Origin: Membranipora membranacea
Lineage: Eukaryota > Bryozoa > Gymnolaemata > Cheilostomatida > Membraniporidae
Direction: 5' to 3'
Assembly (NCBI GenBank): GCA_914767715.1
Contig: OU612066.1
Coordinates: 13,273,001 to 13,337,000 of the forward strand
DNA: 64,000 nucleotides
Within the stretch, counting starts at the first letter, position 1. Each line of letters begins with the position of its first letter. The notes beneath the pieces are model-generated. The model was not told the DNA's origin. It searched no databases and saw only the letters and a program-made list of their open reading frames with translations. Shown here piece by piece: positions 34,890 to 45,926 of this stretch. The translations under genes and the position numbers were made by a program.

Positions 34890-35951
34890 ATGCTTTTTTT
34901 CGGCCAGATCAAAAAATAGATTTGCTTCTAACTAACCTCATAAGGAGGAGCAACTCCTGCTCATCTCGAATCTGCAGACGGTTTGGCTCTCCGGCTTTTC
35001 GTTCTCCGTCAGCGTCCCTTTTAATTAGGGCCACTTTTGCCATAAAAAATACATGCCAAACGGCATCATCGAAAAATTAAATCTCTGTTGGATTCTTATC
35101 AAACTCCGACCAGTTCAAGCTCTTATTGCCCTCATTCAACACGCAGAATATTGGAATCCTCGGATTAACAGGGGGGTCACAACGCTGACTTGAAAATCCA
35201 AAAATTATACCAAGGGAGGGTATCATGCTTTATTTTCGGCCTGAGCAAAAAATAGATTTGCTTCTAACTAACCTCATAAGGAGAAGCAACTCCTGCTCAT
35301 CTCGAATCTGCAGACCGTTTGGCTCTGCGGCTTTTCGTTCTCCGTCAGCGTTCGTTTTAATTAGGGCCACTTTTGCTATAAAAAAACATGCCAAGCGGCA
35401 GCATCGAAAAATTAAATCTCTGTTGGATTCTTATCAAACTCCGACCAGTTCAAGCTCTTATTGCCCTCATTCAACACGGCGAATATTGGAATCCTCGGAT
35501 TAACAGGGGGGTCACAACGCTGACTTGAAAATCCAAAAATTATACCAAGGGAGGGTATCATGCTTTTTTTTCGGCCAGATCAAAAAATAGATTTGCTTCT
35601 AACTAACCTCATAAGGAGGAGCAACTCCTGCTCATCTCGAATCTGCAGACCGTTTGGCTCTGCGGCTTTTGGTTCTCCGTCAGCGTCCGTTTTAATTAGG
35701 GCCACTTTTGCTATAAAAAAACATGCCAAACGGCAGCATCGAAAAATTAAATCTCTGTTGGATTCTTATCAAACTCCGACCAGTTCAAGCTCTTACTGCC
35801 CTCATTCAACACGCCGAATATTGGAATCCTCGGATTAACAGGGGGGTCACAACGCTGACTTGAAAATCCAAAAATTATACCAAGGAAGGGTATCATGCTT
35901 TTTTTTCGGCCAGATCAAAAAATAGATTTGCTTCTAACTAACCTCATAAGG

Positions 35952-35964
35952 AGGAGCAACTCCT
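35952..35964. other. Short hairpin AGGAG-CAA-CTCCT, present in most monomers
   Basis: A perfect 5-bp stem with a 3-base loop at monomer positions 58-70, conserved in nearly every unit read. A few units break it, for example those with CATAACGAGGAG upstream or GGAGCAGCAACTCC (7578, 43585). It is too short to call functional and is recorded as a conserved inverted repeat. Confidence 0.45.
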
Positions 35965-35977
35965 GCTCATCTCGAAT

Positions 35978-36000
35978 CTGCAGACCGTTTGGCTCTGCGG
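35978..36000. other. Inverted repeat CTGCAGA...TCTGCGG in each monomer
   Basis: GCAGA pairs with TCTGC across a 9-base loop. The stem extends outward by one G-T wobble and one C-G pair, giving 7 bp. It spans monomer positions 84-106. In the GACGGTTTGGCTCTCCGG subtype (31020, 37900, 40914, 47266, 60966) CTGCGG becomes CTCCGG, which weakens the stem without compensation, so conservation is probably homogenisation rather than selection on structure. Confidence 0.4.
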
Positions 36001-36046
36001 CTTTTCGTTCTCCGTCGGCGTCCGTTTTAATTAGGGCCACTTTTGC

Positions 36047-36054
36047 TATAAAAA
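36047..36054 (+). promoter_or_regulatory. TATA-like motif TATAAAAA, once per monomer
   Basis: GCTATAAAAAAACATG occurs at monomer positions 151-166 in the large majority of units, so a canonical-looking TATA motif recurs every 335 bp. Exceptions include CCATAAAA, CAATAAAA, CTATACAAAA and CTATGAAAA subtypes. A TATA motif alone does not show promoter activity; satellites of this kind are often transcribed at low level, but no initiator or terminator can be supported here. Confidence 0.2.
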
Positions 36055-37899
36055 AACATGCCAAACGGCAGCATCGAAAAATTAAATCTCTGTTGGATTC
36101 TTATCAAACTCCGACCAGTTCAAACTCTTATTGCCCTCATTCAACACGCCGAATATTGGAATCCTCGGATTAACAGGGGGGTCACAACGCTGACTTGAAA
36201 ATCCAAAAATTATACCAAGGGAGGGTATCATGCTTTTTTTTCGGCCAGATCAAAAAATAGATTTGCTTCTAACTAACCTCATAAGGAGGAACAACTCCTG
36301 CTCATCTCGAATCTGCAGACCGTTTGGCTCTGCGGCTTTTCGTTTTCCGTTAGCGTCCCTTTTAATAAGGGCCACTTTTGCTATAAAAAAACATGCCAAA
36401 CGGCAGCATCGAAAAATTAAATCTCTGTTGGATTCTTATCAAACTCCGACCAGTTCAAGCTCTTATTGCCCTCATTCAACACGCCGAATATTTGAATCCT
36501 CGGATTAACAGGGGGTCACAACGCTGACTTGAAAATCCAAAAATTATACCAAGGGAGGGTATCATGCTTTTTTTTCGTCCAGATCAAAATAGACTTGCTT
36601 CTAACTAACCTCATAAGGAGGAACAACTCCTGCTCATCTCGAATCTGCAGACCGTTTTGCTCTGCGGCTTTTCGTTCGTTGTCAGCGTCTGTTTTAATTA
36701 GGGCCACTTTTGCTATAAAAAACATGCCAAACGGCAGCATCGGAAAATTAAATCTCTGTTTGATTCTTATCAAACTCCGACCAGTTCAAGCTCTTATTGC
36801 CCTCATTCAACACGCCGAATATTTGAATCCTCGGATTAACAGGGGGGTCACAACGCTGACTTGAAAATCCAAAACTTATACCAAGGAAGGGTATCATGCT
36901 TTTTTTTCGGCCAGATCAAAAAATAGATTTGCTTCTAACTAACCTCATAAGGAGGAGCAACTCCTGCTCATCTCGAATCTGCAGACCGTTTGGCTCTGCG
37001 GCTTTTCGTTCTCCGTCAGCGTCCGCTTTAATTAGGGCCACTTTTGCTATAAAAAAACATACCAAACGGCAGCATCGAAAGATTAAATCTCTGTTGGATT
37101 CTTATCAAACTCCGACCAGTTCGAGCTCTTATTGCCCTCATTCAACACGCCGAATATTGGAATCCTCGGATTAGCAGGGGGGTCACAACGCTGACTTGAA
37201 AATCCAAAAATTATACCAAGGGAGAGTATCATGCTTTTTTTTGGCCAGATCAAAAAATAGATTTGCTTCTAACTAACCTCATAAGGAGGAGCAACTCCTG
37301 CTCATCTCGAATCTGCAGACCGTTTGGCTCTGCGGCTTTCCGTTCTCCGTCAGCGTCCGTTTTAATTAGGGCCACTTTTGCTATGAAAAAACATGCCAAA
37401 CAGCAGCATTGAAAAATTAAATCTCTGTTGGATTCTTATCAAACTCCGACCAGTTCAAGCTCTTATTGCCCTCATTCAACACGCCGAATATTGGAATCCT
37501 CGGATTAGCAGGGGGGTCACAACGCTGACTTGAAAATCCAAAAATTATACCAAGGGAGGGTATCATGCTTTTTTTTCTGCCAGATCAAAAAATAGATTTG
37601 CTTCTAACCAACCTCATAAGGAGGAGCAACTCCTGCTCATCTCGAATCTGCAGACCGTTTATCTCTGCGGCTTTTCGTTCTCCGTTAGCGTCCGTTTTAA
37701 TTAGGGCCACTTTTGCTATAAAAAAACATGCCAAACGGCAGCATCGAAAAATTGAATCTCTGTTGGATTCTTATCAAACTCCGACCAGTTCAAGCTCTTA
37801 TTGCCCTCATTCAACACGCCGAATATTGGAATCCTCGGATTAACAGGGGGGTCACAACGCTGACTTGAAAATCCAAAAATTATACCAAGGGAGGGTATC

Positions 37900-38569
37900 A
37901 TGCTTTTTTTTCGGCCAGATCAAAAAATAGATTTGCTTCTAACTAACCTCATAAGGAGGAGCAACTCCTGCTCATCTCGAATCTGCAGACGGTTTGGCTC
38001 TCCGTCTTTTCGTTCTCCGTCAGCGTCCGTATTAATTAGGGCCACTTTTGCTATAAAAAAACATACCAAACGGCAGCATCGAACAATGAAATCTCTGTTG
38101 GATTCTTATCAAACTCCAACCAGTTCAAGCTCTTATTGCCCTCATTCAACACGCCGAATATTGGAATCCTCGGATTAACAGGAGGGTCACAACGCTGACT
38201 TGAAAATCCAAAAATTATACCAAGTGAGGGTATCATGCTTTTTTTTCGGCCAGATCAAAAAATAGATTTGCTTCTAACTAACCTCATAAGGAGGAGCAAC
38301 TCCTGCTCATCTCGAATCTGCAGACGGTTTGGCTCTCCGTCTTTTCGTTCTCCGTCAGCGTCCGTATTAATTAGGGCCACTTTTGCTATAAAAAAACATA
38401 CCAAACGGCAGCATCGAACAATGAAATCTCTGTTGGATTCTTATCAAACTCCAACCAGTTCAAGCTCTTATTGCCCTCATTCAACACGCCGAATATTGGA
38501 ATCCTCGGATTAACAGGAGGGTCACAACGCTGACTTGAAAATCCAAAAATTATACCAAGTGAGGGTATC
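37900..38569 (+). repeat. Two adjacent identical monomers
   Basis: 37900-38234 and 38235-38569 show no difference on reading. Both carry TCTCCGTCTTTTCG, CCGTATTAATTAG, CATACCAAAC, CGAACAATGAAATC, CAGGAGGGTC and CCAAGTGAGGG. Monomer 40244 is a close relative without all of these. An exact one-monomer tandem duplication, either very recent or an assembly effect. Confidence 0.9.
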
Positions 38570-39573
38570 ATGCTTTTTTTTCGGCCAGATCAAAAAATAG
38601 ATTTGCTTCTAACTAACCTCATAAGGAGGAGCAACTCCTGCTCATCTCGAATCTGCAGACCGTTTGGCTCTGCGGCTTTTCGTTCTCCGTCAGCGTCCGT
38701 TTTAATTAGGGCCACTTTTGCTATAAAAAAACATGCCAAACGGCAGCATCGAAAAATTAAATCTCTGTTGGATTCTTATCAAACTCCGACCAGTTCAAGC
38801 TCTTATTGCCCTCATTCAACACGCCGAATATTTGAATCCTCGGATTAACAGGGGGGTCACAACGCTGACTTGAAAATCCAAATATTATACCAAGGGAGGG
38901 TATCATGCTTTTCTTTCGGCCAGATCAAAAAATAGATTTGCTTCTAACTAACCTCATAAGGAGGAGCAACTCCTGCTCATCTCGATCTGCAGACCGCTTA
39001 GCTCTGCGGCTTTTCGTTCTCCGTCAGCGTCCGTTTTAATTAGGGCCACTTTTGCTATAAAAAAACATGCCAAACGGCAGCATCGAAAAATTAAATCTCC
39101 GTTGGATTCTTATCAAACTCCGACCAGTTCAAGGTCTTATTGCCCTCATTCAACACGCCGAATATTGGAATCCTCGGATTAACAGGGGGGTCACAAAGCT
39201 GACTTGAAAATCCAAAAATCATACCAAGGGAGGGTATCATGCTTTTTTTTCGGCCAGATCAAAAAATAGATTTGCTTCTAACTAACCTCATAAGGAGGAG
39301 CAACTCCTGCGCATGTCGAATCTGCAGACCGTTTGGCTCTGCGGCTTTTCGTTCTCCGTCAGCGTCCGCTTTAATTAGGGCCACTTTTGCTATAAAAAAA
39401 CATGCCAAATGGCAGCATCGAAAAATTGAATCTCTGTTGGATTCTTATCAAACTCCGACCAGTTCAAGCTCTTATTGCCCTCATTCAACACGCCGAATAT
39501 TGGAATCCTCGGATTAACAGGGGGGTCACAACGCTGACTTGAAAATCAAAAAATTATACCAAGGGAGGGTATC
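38570..39573 (+). repeat. Three-monomer segment also at 52273 and 56951
   Basis: Ordered markers: first monomer with GAATATTTGAATCC; second with CTTTTCTTTCGG, CTCGATCTGCAGACCGCTTAG and TCTCCGTTGG; third with TGCGCATGTC and CCGCTTTAATTAG. The same order occurs at 52273-53276 and 56951-57953. The second monomer is frameshifted in all three places by the same one-base loss (CTCGATCTG for CTCGAATCTG), showing shared descent. Confidence 0.88.
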
Positions 39574-40913
39574 ATGCTTTTTTTTCGGCCAGATCAAAAA
39601 ATAGATTTGCTTCTAACTAACCTCATAAGGAGGAGCAACTCCTGCTCATCTCGAATCTGCAGACCGTTTGGCTCTGCGGCTTTTGGTTCTCCGTCAGCGT
39701 CCGTTTGAATTAGGGCCACTTTTGCTATAAAAAAAACATGCCAAACAGCAGCATTGAAAAATTAAATCTCTGTTGGATTCTTATCAAACTACGACCAGTT
39801 CAAGCTCTTATTGCCCTCATTCAACACGCCGAATATTGGAATCCTCGGATTAGCAGGGGGGTCACAACGCTGACTTGAAAATCCAAAAATTATACCAAGG
39901 GAGGGTATCATGCTTTTTTTTCGGCCAGATCAAAAAATAGATTTGCTTCTAACTAACCTCATAAGGAGGAGCAACTCCTGCTCATCTCGAATCTGCAGAC
40001 CGTTTATCTCTGCGGCTTTCGTTCTCCGTTAGCGTCCGTTTTAATTAGGGCCACTTTTGCTATAAAAAAACATGCCAAACGGCAGCATCGAAAAATTAAA
40101 TCTCTGTTGGATTCTTATCAAACTCCGACCAGTTCAAGCTCTTATTGCCCTCATTCAACACGCCGAATATTGGAATCCTCGGATTAACAGGGGGGTCACA
40201 ACGCTGACTTGAAAATCCAAAAATTATACCAAGGGAGGGTATCATGCTTTTTTTTCGGCCAGATCAAAAAATAGATTTGCTTCTAACTAACCTCATAAGG
40301 AGGAGCAACTCCTGCTCATCTCGAATCTGCAGACGGTTTGGCTCTCCGGCTTTTCGTTCTCCGTCAGCGTCCGTATTAATTAGGGCCACTTTTGCTATAA
40401 AAAAACATACCAAACGGCAGCATCGAACAATGAAACCTCTGTTGGATTCTTATCAAACTCCAACCAGTTCAAGCTCTTATTGCCCTCATTCAACACGCCG
40501 AATATTGGAATCCTCGGATTAGCAGGGGGGTCACAACGCTGACTTGAAAATCCAAAAATTATACCAAGGGAGGGTATCATGCTTTTTTTTCGGCCAGATC
40601 AAAAAATAGATTTGCTTCTAACTAACCTCATAAGGAGGAGCAACTCCTGCTCATCTCGAATCTGCAGACCGTTTATCTCTGCGGCTTTTCGTTCTCTGTT
40701 AGCGTCCGTTTTAATTAGGGCCACTTTTGCTATAAAAAAACATGCCAAACGGCAGCATCGAAAAATTAAATCTCTGTTGGATTCTTATCAAACTCCGACC
40801 AGTTCAAGCTCTTATTGCCCTCATTCAACACGCCGAATATTGGAATCCTCGGATTAACAGGGGGGTCACAACGCTGACTTGAAAATCCAAAAATTATACC
40901 AAGGGAGGGTATC
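39574..40913 (+). repeat. Monomers leading into the right-arm HOR
   Basis: 39574 (CTTTTGGTTCTCC, CCGTTTGAATTAG) also has a counterpart at 53277. 39909 has a one-base loss in CGGCTTTCGTT. 40244 is the GACGGTTTGGC subtype with CCGTATTAATT, and 40579 has TTTATCTCTGCGG with CTCTGTTAGCG. The pair TTTATC-type then GACGG-type occurs at 30685/31020, 37565/37900, 39909/40244 and 40579/40914. Confidence 0.8.
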
Positions 40914-43900
40914 ATGCTTTTTTTTCGGCCAGATCAAAAAATAGATTTGCTTCTAACTAACCTCATAAGGAGGAGCAACTCCTGCTCATCTCGAATCTGC
41001 AGACGGTTTGGCTCTCCGGCTTTTCGTTCTCCGTCAGCGTCCCTTTTAATTAGGGCCACTTTTGCCATAAAAAAAACATGCCAAACGGCAGCATCGAAAA
41101 ATTAAATCTCTGTTGGATTCTTATCAAACTCCGACCAGTTCAAGCTCTTATTGCCCTCATTCAACACGCAGAATATTGGAATCCTCGGATTAACAGGGGG
41201 GTCACAACGCTGACTTGAAAATCCAAAAATTATACCAAGGGAGGGTATCATGCTTTTTTTCGGCCAGATCAAAAAATAGATTTGCCTCTAACTAACCTCA
41301 TAAGGAGGAGCAACTCCTGCTCATCTCGAATCTGCAGACCGTTTGGCTCTGCGGCTTTTCGTTCTCCGTCAGCGTCCGTATTAATTAGGGCCACTTTTGC
41401 TATAAAAAAACATACCAAACGGCAGCATCGAACATTTAAATCTCTGTTGGATTCTTATCAAACTCCAACCAGTTCAAGCTCTTATTGCCCTCATTCAACA
41501 CGCCGAATATTGGAATCCTCGGATTAACAGGAGGGTCACAACGCTGACTTGAAAATCCAAAAATTATACCAAGTGAGGGTATCATGCTTTTTTTCGGCCA
41601 GATCAAAAAATAGATTTGCTTCTTACTAACCTCATAAGGAGGAGCAACTCCTGCTCATCTCGAATCTGCAGACCGTTTGGCTCTGCGGCTTTTCGTTCTC
41701 CGTCAGCGTCCGTTTTAATTAGGGCCACTTTTGCTATAAAAAAACATGCCAAACGGCAGCATCGAAAAATTAAATCTCTGTTGGATTCTTATCAAACTCC
41801 GACCAGTTCAAGCTCTTATTGCCCTCATTCAACACGCCGAATATTGGAATCCTCGGATTAACAGGGGGGTCACAACGCTGACTTGAAAATCCAAAAATTA
41901 TACCAAGGGAGGGTATCATGCTTGTTTTTCGGCCAGATCAAAAAATAGATTTGCTTCTAACTAACCTCATAAGGAGGAGCAACTCCTGCTCATCTCGAAT
42001 CTGCAGACCGTTTATCTCTGCGGCTTTTTGTTCTCCGTCAGCGTCCGTTTTAATAAGGGCCACTTTTGCTATAAAAAAACATGCCAAACGGCAGCATCGA
42101 AAAATTAAATCTCTGTTGGATTCTTATCAAATTCCGACCAGTTCAAGCTCTTATTGCCCTCATTCGACACGCGAATATTGGAATCCTCGGATTAACAGGG
42201 GGGTCACAACGCTGACTTGAAAATCCGAAAATGATACCAAGGGAGGGTATCATGTTTTTTTTTCGGCCAGATCAAAAAATAGATTTGCTTCTAACTAACC
42301 TCATAAGGAGGAGCAACTCCTGCTCATCTCGATTCTGCAGACCGTTTGGCTCTGCGGCTTTTTGTTCTCCGTCAGCGTCCGTTTTAATTAGGGCCACTTT
42401 TGCTATAAAAAAACATGCCAAACGGCAGCATCGAAAAATTAAATCTCTGTTGGATTCTTATCAAACTCTGACCAGTTCAAGCTCTTATTGCCCTCATTCA
42501 ACACGCCGAATATTGGAATCCTCGGATTAACAGGGGGGTCACAACGCTGATTTGAAAATAATATACCAAGGGAGGGTATCATGCTTTTTTTCGGCCAGAT
42601 CAAAATATAGATTTGCTTCTAACTAACCTCATAAGGAGGAGCAACTCCTGCTCATCTCGAATCTGCAGACCGTTTATCTCTGCGGCTTTTCGTTCTCCGT
42701 CAGCGTCCGTTTTAATTAGGGCCACTTTTGCAATAAAAAAACATGCCAAACGGCAGCATCGAAAAATTAAATCTCTGTTGGATTCTTATCAAACTCCGAC
42801 CAGTTCAAGCTCTTATTGCCCTCATTCAACACGCCGAATATTGGAATCCTCGGATTAACAGGGGGGTCACAACGCTGACTTGAAAATCCAAAAATTATAC
42901 CAAGGGAGGGTATCATGCTTTTTTTTCGGCCAGATCAAAAAATAGATTTGCTTCTTACTAACCTCATAACGAGGAGCAACTCCTGCTCATCTCGAATCTG
43001 CAGACCGTTTGGCTCTCCGGCTTTTCGTTCTCCGTCAGCGTCCGTTTTAATTAGGGCCACTTTTGCTATAAAAAAACATGCCAAACGGCAGCATCGAATA
43101 CCTAAATCTCTGTTGGATTCTTATCAACCTCCGACCAGTTCAAGCTCTTATTGCCCTCATTCAACACGCCGAATATTTGAATCCTCGGATTAACAGGGGG
43201 GTCACAACGCTGACTTGAAAATCCAAAAATTATACCAAGGGAGGGTATCATGCTTTTTTTTCGGCCAGATCAAAAAATAGATTTGCTTCTAACTAACCTC
43301 ATAAGGAGGAGCAACTCCTGCTAATCTCGAATCTGCAGACCGTTTATCTCTGCGGCTTTTCGTTCTCCGTCAGCGTCCGTTTTAATTAGGGCCACTTTTG
43401 CTATAAAAAAACATGCCAAACGGCAGCATCGAAAAATTAAATCTCTGTTGGATACTTATCAAACTCCGACCAGTTCAAGCTCCTATAGCCCTCATTCAAC
43501 ACGCCGAATATTGGAATCCCCGGATTAACAGGGGGGTCACAACGCTGACTTGAAGATCCAAAAATTATACCAAGGGAGAGTATCATGCTTTTTTTTCGGT
43601 CAGATCAAAAAATTGATTTGCTTCTAACTAACCTCATAAGGAGCAGCAACTCCTGCTCATCTCGAATCTGCAGACCGTTTGGCTCTGCGGCTTTTTGTTC
43701 TCCGTCAGCGTCCGTTTTAATTAGGGCCACTTTTGCTATAAAAAAACATCCAAATGGCAGCATCGAAAAATTAAATCTCTGTTGGATTCTTATCAAACTC
43801 CGACCAGTTCAAGCTCTTATTGCCCTCATTCAACACGCCGAATATTGGAATCCTCGGATTAACAGGGGGGTCACAACGCTGACTTGAAAATCCAAAAATG

Positions 43901-44253
43901 ATACCAAGGGAGGGTATCATGCTTTTTTTTCGGCCAGATCAAAAAATAGATTTGCTTCTAACTAACCTCATAAGGAGGAGCAACTCCTGCTCATCTCGAA
44001 TCTGCAGACCGTTTATCTCTGCGGCTTTTCGTTCTCCGTCAGCGTCCGTTTTAAATAGGGCCACTTTTGCTATAAAAAAACATGCCAAACGGCAGCATCG
44101 AAAAATTAAATCTCTGTTGGATTCTTATCAAACTCCGACCAGTTCAAGCTCTTATTGCCCTCATTCAACACGCCGAATATTGGAATCCTCGGATTAACAG
44201 GGGGGTCACAAAGCTGACTTGAAAATCCAAAAATGATACCAAGGGAGGGTATC
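40914..44253 (+). repeat. Right-arm HOR series, first copy (ten monomers)
   Basis: Monomers 40914, 41250, 41584, 41918, 42252, 42581, 42915, 43250, 43585 and 43919. Markers: GACGGTTTGGC with GCCATAAAA; GATTTGCCTC with CGAACATTTAAATC; CTTCTTACTAACC; TTAATAAGGGCC with CGACACGCGAATATT; TCGATTCTGC with a 6-bp deletion at 42549-42567; CAATAAAAAAAC; CATAACGAGG with CGAATACCTAAATC; CTGCTAATCTCG with CTCCTATAGCC; GGTCAGATC with CATCCAAATGGC; and TTTAAATAGGG. Matching sequence lies at constant offsets of 6352, 8354, 12028 and 20052 bp. Confidence 0.92.
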
Positions 44254-45926
44254 ATGCTTTTTTTCGGCCAGATCAAAATATAGATTTGCTTCTAACTAAC
44301 CTCATAAGGAGGAGCAACTCCTGCTCATCTCGAATCTGCAGACCGTTTATCTCTGCGGCTTTTCGTTCTCCGTCAGCGTCCGTTTTAATTAGGGCCACTT
44401 TTGCAATAAAAAAACATGCCAAACGGCAGCATCGAAAAATTAAATCTCTGTTGGATTCTTATCAAACTCCGACCAGTTCAAGCTCTTATTGCCCTCATTC
44501 AACACGCCGAATATTGGAATCCTCGGATTAACAGGGGGGTCACAACGCTGACTTGAAAATCCAAAAATTATACCAAGGGAGGGTATCATGCTTTTTTTTC
44601 GGCCAGATCAAAAAATAGATTTGCTTCTTACTAACCTCATAACGAGGAGCAACTCCTGCTCATCTCGAATCTGCAGACCGTTTGGCTCTCCGGCTTTTCG
44701 TTCTCCGTCAGCGTCCGTTTTAATTAGGGCCACTTTTGCTATAAAAAAACATGCCAAACGGCAGCATCGAATACCTAAATCTCTGTTGGATTCTTATCAA
44801 CCTCCGACCAGTTCAAGCTCTTATTGCCCTCATTCAACACGCCGAATATTTGAATCCTCGGATTAACAGGGGGGTCACAACGCTGACTTGAAAATCCAAA
44901 AATTATACCAAGGGAGGGTATCATGCTTTTTTTTCGGCCAGATCAAAAAATAGATTTGCTTCTAACTAACCTCATAAGGAGGAGCAACTCCTGCTAATCT
45001 CGAATCTGCAGACCGTTTATCTCTGCGGCTTTTCGTTCTCCGTCAGCGTCCGTTTTAATTAGGGCCACTTTTGCTATAAAAAAACATGCCAAACGGCAGC
45101 ATCGAAAAATTAAATCTCTGTTGGATACTTATCAAACTCCGACCAGTTCAAGCTCCTATAGCCCTCATTCAACACGCCGAATATTGGAATCCCCGGATTA
45201 ACAGGGGGGTCACAACGCTGACTTGAAGATCCAAAAATTATACCAAGGGAGAGTATCATGCGTTTTTTTCGGTCAGATCAAAAAATTGATTTGCTTCTAA
45301 CTAACCTCATAAGGAGCAGCAACTCCTGCTCATCTCGAATCTGCAGACCGTTTGGCTCTGCGGCTTTTTGTTCTCCGTCAGCGTCCGTTTTAATTAGGGC
45401 CACTTTTGCTATAAAAAAACATCCAAATGGCAGCATCGAAAAATTAAATCTCTGTTGGATTCTTATCAAACTCCGACCAGTTCAAGCTCTTATTGCCCTC
45501 ATTCAACACGCCGAATATTGGAATCCTCGGATTAACAGGGGGGTCACAACGCTGACTTGAAAATCCAAAAATGATACCAAGGGAGGGTATCATGCTTTTT
45601 TTTCGGCCAGATCAAAAAATAGATTTGCTTCTAACTAACCTCATAAGGAGGAGCAACTCCTGCTCATCTCGAATCTGCAGACCGTTTATCTCTGCGGCTT
45701 TTCGTTCTCCGTCAGCGTCCGTTTTAAATAGGGCCACTTTTGCTATAAAAAAACATGCCAAACGGCAGCATCGAAAAATTAAATCTCTGTTGGATTCTTA
45801 TCAAACTCCGACCAGTTCAAGCTCTTATTGCCCTCATTCAACACGCCGAATATTGGAATCCTCGGATTAACAGGGGGGTCACAAAGCTGACTTGAAAATC
45901 CAAAAATGATACCAAGGGAGGGTATC
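42581..45926 (+). repeat. Five-monomer tandem duplication (1673 bp), two copies
   Basis: 42581-44253 is repeated as 44254-45926, monomer for monomer, including CAATAAAAAAAC, CATAACGAGG, CTGCTAATCTCG, CATCCAAATGGC and TTTAAATAGGG. The clearest difference is CATGCTTTTTTTTCGGTC against CATGCGTTTTTTTCGGTC (43584, 45257). The GCGTTT form is the one also found at 46262, 55613 and 63637. Confidence 0.92.

Larger units (their letters stand above)
35895..36173 (+). other. Representative 92-codon plus-strand ORF of the monomer (probably non-coding)
   Basis: In most monomers an ORF runs from ATG at position 1 to a TAA at 277-279. The peptide is rich in Ser and Arg, with no signal peptide, membrane segment or known domain. 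Against coding: the period is not divisible by three, so the frame does not continue across units; many monomers are broken by one-base indels in the T or A runs (such as 34890, 37230, 38905, 39909); and subtypes carry many replacement changes. The GGGAGGG before the ATG resembles a bacterial ribosome site, but nothing else here is bacterial. I treat the ORF as a by-product of one homogenised sequence. Confidence 0.25.
35895..36229 (+). repeat. Representative satellite monomer, near consensus
   Basis: This unit is close to the window consensus and serves as reference for monomer coordinates (position 1 = ATG). In order it holds: T8 run (5-12), CGGCCAGATC, A6 run, GGAGGAGCAACTCC (57-70), CTGCAG (84-89), CTCCGTCAGCGTCCG, TATAAAAA (153-160), GCAGCATCGAAAAATT, CCGAATATTGG (255-265), G6 run, and CCAAGGGAGGGTATC at the end. 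A hand count of the consensus gives about 43% G+C and 15 CpG, near expectation, so it is not CpG-depleted. The length is close to two nucleosome repeats, which is common among satellites. Confidence 0.9.
34890..36895 (+). repeat. Monomers right of the transposable element
   Basis: Monomer 34890 repeats the rare variants of the split monomer (AATACATGCC, GGCATCATCG, CACGCAGAAT), so it is its tandem duplicate without the element. 35225 is the CTTTATTTTCGGCCTGAGC subtype of the left arm. 35560 and 35895 are near consensus, 36230 has CGTTTTCCGTTAGCG, and 36564 is shortened in the CGTCCAGATCAAAATAG region. Confidence 0.85.

Noticed and set aside
35895-36229. CENP-B box or other centromere-protein site
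   Set aside because: TTCGTTCTCCGTCAG superficially resembles the start of a CENP-B box but lacks the essential A and CGGG positions; no match on either strand. Centromere identity is not claimed.
35895-36229. Hammerhead ribozyme in the satellite
   Set aside because: CGAAAA is present but no CTGANGA core lies at a suitable distance on either strand (the nearest is GCTGACTTGAAA).
35895-36229. RNA polymerase III internal promoter
   Set aside because: AGTTCAAGCTC is one or two bases off a B-box, but no A-box lies at a proper distance, and the only A-box-like TGGCTCTGCGG lacks a key A and is about 125 bp away.
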